DNA of 64,000 nt from assembly GCF_022771645.1 (NCBI RefSeq), contig NZ_JALFCU010000031.1:1-64000 (forward strand), given 5' to 3'. Shown piece after piece: positions 62,128 through 64,000 of this stretch. How positions within the stretch are numbered: position 1 is the first letter of the stretch; every line of letters begins with the position of its first letter. The notes beneath the pieces are model-generated. The model did not search any database. It was not told where the DNA came from and saw nothing but the letters and a program-made list of their open reading frames with translations. Source of the stretch: Selenomonas sp. Lineage in GTDB: Bacteria; Bacillota; Negativicutes; Selenomonadales; Selenomonadaceae. The position numbers and the translations under genes were made by a program.

Positions 62128-62512
62128 GCCGCGCCACCCACCTTTCCAGACGGAGCTCCTTTGGCGAACCGCCCTCTTGCCATGTGACCCTCGCCGTCAG
62201 CGCGCAGCCGCGCGCTCCGTCTTTTCGCGCGCTGCCCGCGACCTCGTACGCCGTCTGCCGATCGGCGAGGTCTTCTGCCGGCCCGAGCCACCCGTACGAG
62301 CCGTCGGCGAGCCCGCCGTCACGGGCGCGGAGCTCCAGTTCCGTCAGCTCCTGCTCCGCAAGGAAGAGTGCCGTCGTCCGGCAGTCCTCCATGCGCAAGA
62401 TGCCCGCTGCATGGCGCGGGACGGCCACGAACGCCGCCATCACGACAACCAGCATCCCGAGCAAGGCCGCTTCCAAGAACAAGAATCCTGCCTCACGGCG
62501 TGTCGTTTTCAT
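62114..62512 (-). CDS. Prepilin-like minor pilin (PilV/GspI-like)
   Basis: A 132-residue protein with leader MKTTRREAG and FLFLEAALLGMLVVVMAAF. The Glu at the fifth position after Gly is present, as in typical type IV/type II pseudopilins. It overlaps the upstream prepilin-like gene by 20 bp. Confidence 0.7.
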   Translation of the reverse strand: MKTTRREAGFLFLEAALLGMLVVVMAAFVAVPRHAAGILRMEDCRTTALFLAEQELTELELRARDGGLADGSYGWLGPAEDLADRQTAYEVAGSARKDGARGCALTARVTWQEGGSPKELRLERWVARHDLP

Positions 62513-63020
62513 CCATAGCCTCCACACGGATGCGCCCGACGCTGTCGAGGATGATCTTCTTCCCCCGCTCCATCTCGCCCGTGTAAAACACATAAATCGT
62601 CGTCGTGCTGGCCGTGCCGCCATTGCTGCCAAACCGGATGCGCCGTTTCGTATTGGTGCTGATGTTGAGCGCCTTTGGATAGTCGTGCCGCACAAGCCGG
62701 CTGGACATCGGGAGGCTGCCTTCATACGTGTGACGCCAGATGATATACGCGTGTTCCCCGTCGCGGAGTTCAAATTCCGGTGCCGTATCGGACAGCCGGT
62801 GTTCCGCCGTTTCCTCAATCGGATACACGGTCGCCGTCCGCATCATCTGCTGCATGAGTCGGAGGTCGCTCGCGAGGCAATCCGTCTCGTACTGGACGAC
62901 TGCTGCATGCTGCCAGCGCAAAGCGCGCGGCACGAGGACGGCCGTCGCGCAGCCGATGGCGAGCACGAAAAGCAGCACGATGGCGAGTGCGAATCCTTTC
63001 TGATCCAGCTGTGTCTTCAC
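62493..63020 (-). CDS. Prepilin-like minor pilin (GspH/FimT-like), no Glu5
   Basis: A 175-residue protein with leader ending QKG and hydrophobic helix FALAIVLLFVLAIGC; the fifth residue is Ile instead of Glu. The start is the GTG at 63020, whose GTGA overlaps the peptidase stop; GTG 63029 is possible. Globular part has beta-rich TTTIYVFYTGEMERG. Confidence 0.6.
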   Translation of the reverse strand: MKTQLDQKGFALAIVLLFVLAIGCATAVLVPRALRWQHAAVVQYETDCLASDLRLMQQMMRTATVYPIEETAEHRLSDTAPEFELRDGEHAYIIWRHTYEGSLPMSSRLVRHDYPKALNISTNTKRRIRFGSNGGTASTTTIYVFYTGEMERGKKIILDSVGRIRVEAMDENDTP

Positions 63021-63508
63021 CAAAACCACGCCTCATACAGTCGCACGAGTTCCTCACCAAAAAACGTACCGACGATGCCACCGACGGCGAGGAACGGGCC
63101 GAACGACAGCTTCATGTGCCGCTGCCGATGCAAAATCATCTGCACCACGCCGAACATGCTCCCGAGCACGAACGCCACGAAGAGTGCGGGCAAGATGCCA
63201 TCAAGGCCTGTCCAGATGCCAAGCGCCGCCGCGAGCTTCACATCGCCGCCGCCCATGCCGCCACGGCTCAGCAGTCGCACCACATAGAGCAGCCCGCCGC
63301 CGACGAGCGCCCCGGAAAGCGCATACAGCGGCGAAGCTAGTTGCCCACTGGCAGCCATGAAGATGCCGACGAACGCCAATGCCAGGACCCAACGGTCATA
63401 CAGCAGCCCGATGCGCACATCGTCGAATGAGAGCCGCGCGAGCAGTACAAAAAACGCGGCATAGCCCGCAACGGAAATCCATGCGTCCATCGAACCGAAC
63501 GCCATCAT
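63017..63508 (-). CDS. Type IV prepilin peptidase (A24), short form
   Basis: The 163-residue membrane protein has both catalytic aspartates of the A24 family: SFDDVRIGLL near residue 28 and GMGGGDVKLAAALG near residue 85. The N-terminal half with the four-cysteine zinc site and N-methylase function, seen in 250-residue PilD proteins, is absent. About six helices. It lies among the pilins it should process. Confidence 0.88.
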   Translation of the reverse strand: MMAFGSMDAWISVAGYAAFFVLLARLSFDDVRIGLLYDRWVLALAFVGIFMAASGQLASPLYALSGALVGGGLLYVVRLLSRGGMGGGDVKLAAALGIWTGLDGILPALFVAFVLGSMFGVVQMILHRQRHMKLSFGPFLAVGGIVGTFFGEELVRLYEAWFW

Positions 63509-63909
63509 CGGCTGGCTTCCGGCAGCAGGTCATCCGATGTGTATTTCCCGAGCGATGCGCGGATGCCGTCCGTGCCCTTGTCCGTCAGCGTGTACGCAGA
63601 ATCCGTGACTTTCTCCTCCGCGCCTTTGACGATGATCGTGCTGTCCTTCGGCGGCTTCACCTTGTCGATGCTCCGCACATAATCCTTGAGGTCGCCGACG
63701 GCTTTCGGCGGCGCGCCCTTCTCCGTCTCATACATCACGACGGCCGCGTCAAGCGTCTGCAAGTCCGCGATGACGCGCTGCGTCCGACTCACGGCCATGA
63801 CGTGCGCGGCCTTCGGCACGGCGGCCGCCGCAATGAGCCCGATGATGGTCACGGCCAACAGCACTTCGATGAGGGAGAAACCATGCATATCGCGCAGATC
63901 CGTTTTCAT
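63505..63909 (-). CDS. Type II/IV major pseudopilin (GspG/PilE-like)
   Basis: A 134-residue prepilin with leader MKTDLRDMHG and the classic FSLIEVLLAVTIIGLIAAAA helix, with Glu5. The C-terminal region (DLKDYVRSIDKVKPPKDS, DKGTDGIRASLGKYTSDDLL) resembles the GspG calcium loop, loosely. Its end overlaps the prepilin peptidase by 4 bp. Confidence 0.85.
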   Translation of the reverse strand: MKTDLRDMHGFSLIEVLLAVTIIGLIAAAAVPKAAHVMAVSRTQRVIADLQTLDAAVVMYETEKGAPPKAVGDLKDYVRSIDKVKPPKDSTIIVKGAEEKVTDSAYTLTDKGTDGIRASLGKYTSDDLLPEASR

Positions 63910-63940
63910 ACGAGAGACTCCTTTCTCCGAAACAGCTTTT

Positions 63941-64000
63941 TCAGACGAACAACGTCATCATGTCGAGCCACGGCAGGGCCACGGCTGCGACGATCGTCCC
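63941..64000 (-). CDS. C-terminus of PilC/GspF-type inner-membrane protein (cut by window end)
   Basis: The last 19 residues of a frame ending in TGA at 63941-63943 read VALPWLDMMTLFV at the end, which matches the final helix and tail of PilC/GspF platform proteins (LPMFDMM type). The upstream part is outside the window. It is the first visible gene of the pilus operon. Confidence 0.6.
   Translation of the reverse strand, partial: GTIVAAVALPWLDMMTLFV

Noticed and set aside
63330..63360. Word AACTAGCTTC in the prepilin peptidase gene, resembling ACTAGCTTC in the dxs insertion
   Set aside because: Only about ten bases match and the peptidase protein shows no extra segment there; too short to call a shared repeat.

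Overview
The window looks like chromosomal DNA from a high-GC member of the Negativicutes (diderm Firmicutes), most likely a Selenomonas/Mitsuokella-type Selenomonadaceae. The evidence is Firmicutes-type gene order (nusB-xseA-xseB-ispA-dxs-tlyA-nadK-argR-recN; ireB-ruvX-DUF1292-mltG-trmR-U32; scpA-scpB; tig-clpP-clpX-engB; ribDEBAH), a phosphatidylserine synthase/decarboxylase pair, and type IV pilus-like genes beside aroC-aroK-aroB. This is inferred from gene content, not from a database match. All 77 genes I can support, including two cut by the window edges, lie on the minus strand, so transcription runs from high to low coordinates. The long plus-strand open frames are antisense shadows of GC-rich genes. 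I saw no tRNA, rRNA, CRISPR array, transposase or prophage gene, and no gap over 300 bases lacks a recognisable gene or leader.

Region by region from the left. 1-3.2 kb: a truncated universal stress protein, thiC behind a TPP riboswitch with an intrinsic terminator, and a methionine gamma-lyase-like PLP enzyme. 3.2-5 kb: a nucleoid-associated protein overlapping an unknown gene. 5-9.9 kb: cysE, queA, a SpoIID/LytB protein, queH and ruvB. 9.9-14.3 kb: a small phosphodiesterase and the riboflavin operon ribD-ribE-ribBA-ribH under an FMN riboswitch. 14.3-27.2 kb: scpA/B, a site-2 protease, a NUDIX hydrolase, recN, argR, nadK, tlyA, dxs, ispA, xseA/B, nusB and the DUF2273-AmaP-Asp23 envelope stress group. 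27.3-34.1 kb: efp, pepP, aroQ, acylphosphatase, trhP-like U32 peptidase, trmR, mltG, a DUF1292 protein, ruvX and ireB. 34.2-42.4 kb: dapB-asd with a strong promoter, recG, an M20 hydrolase, a large unknown protein and an aminotransferase. 42.4-47.5 kb: ahbA/ahbB (siroheme decarboxylase), engB, clpX, clpP and tig. 47.5-55.7 kb: cell-envelope genes (GerMN lipoprotein, amidase, DUF3006 and MBL lipoprotein, murB), trmL, queE/queD, a membrane glycosyltransferase, pssA and psd. 55.7-64 kb: a WecG/TagA glycosyltransferase, aroB-aroK-aroC and a compact pilus operon (PilO, a PilM/N-like fusion, five prepilin-like proteins, a short prepilin peptidase and the C-terminus of a PilC/GspF protein).

The most unusual observations are these. 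A palindromic repeat appears to have inserted in frame into ribE, with a second copy between pepP and aroQ. dxs carries an in-frame extra segment of about 22 codons. The pilus operon has a degenerate PilM fused to PilN, a prepilin peptidase without its methylase half, and three of five prepilin-like proteins without Glu5. ahbA/ahbB sit behind a promoter inside the end of engB, followed by a perfect 7-1-7 inverted repeat. Two terminators (DUF1292/mltG and clpX/engB) have no visible promoter after them and may act as attenuators.
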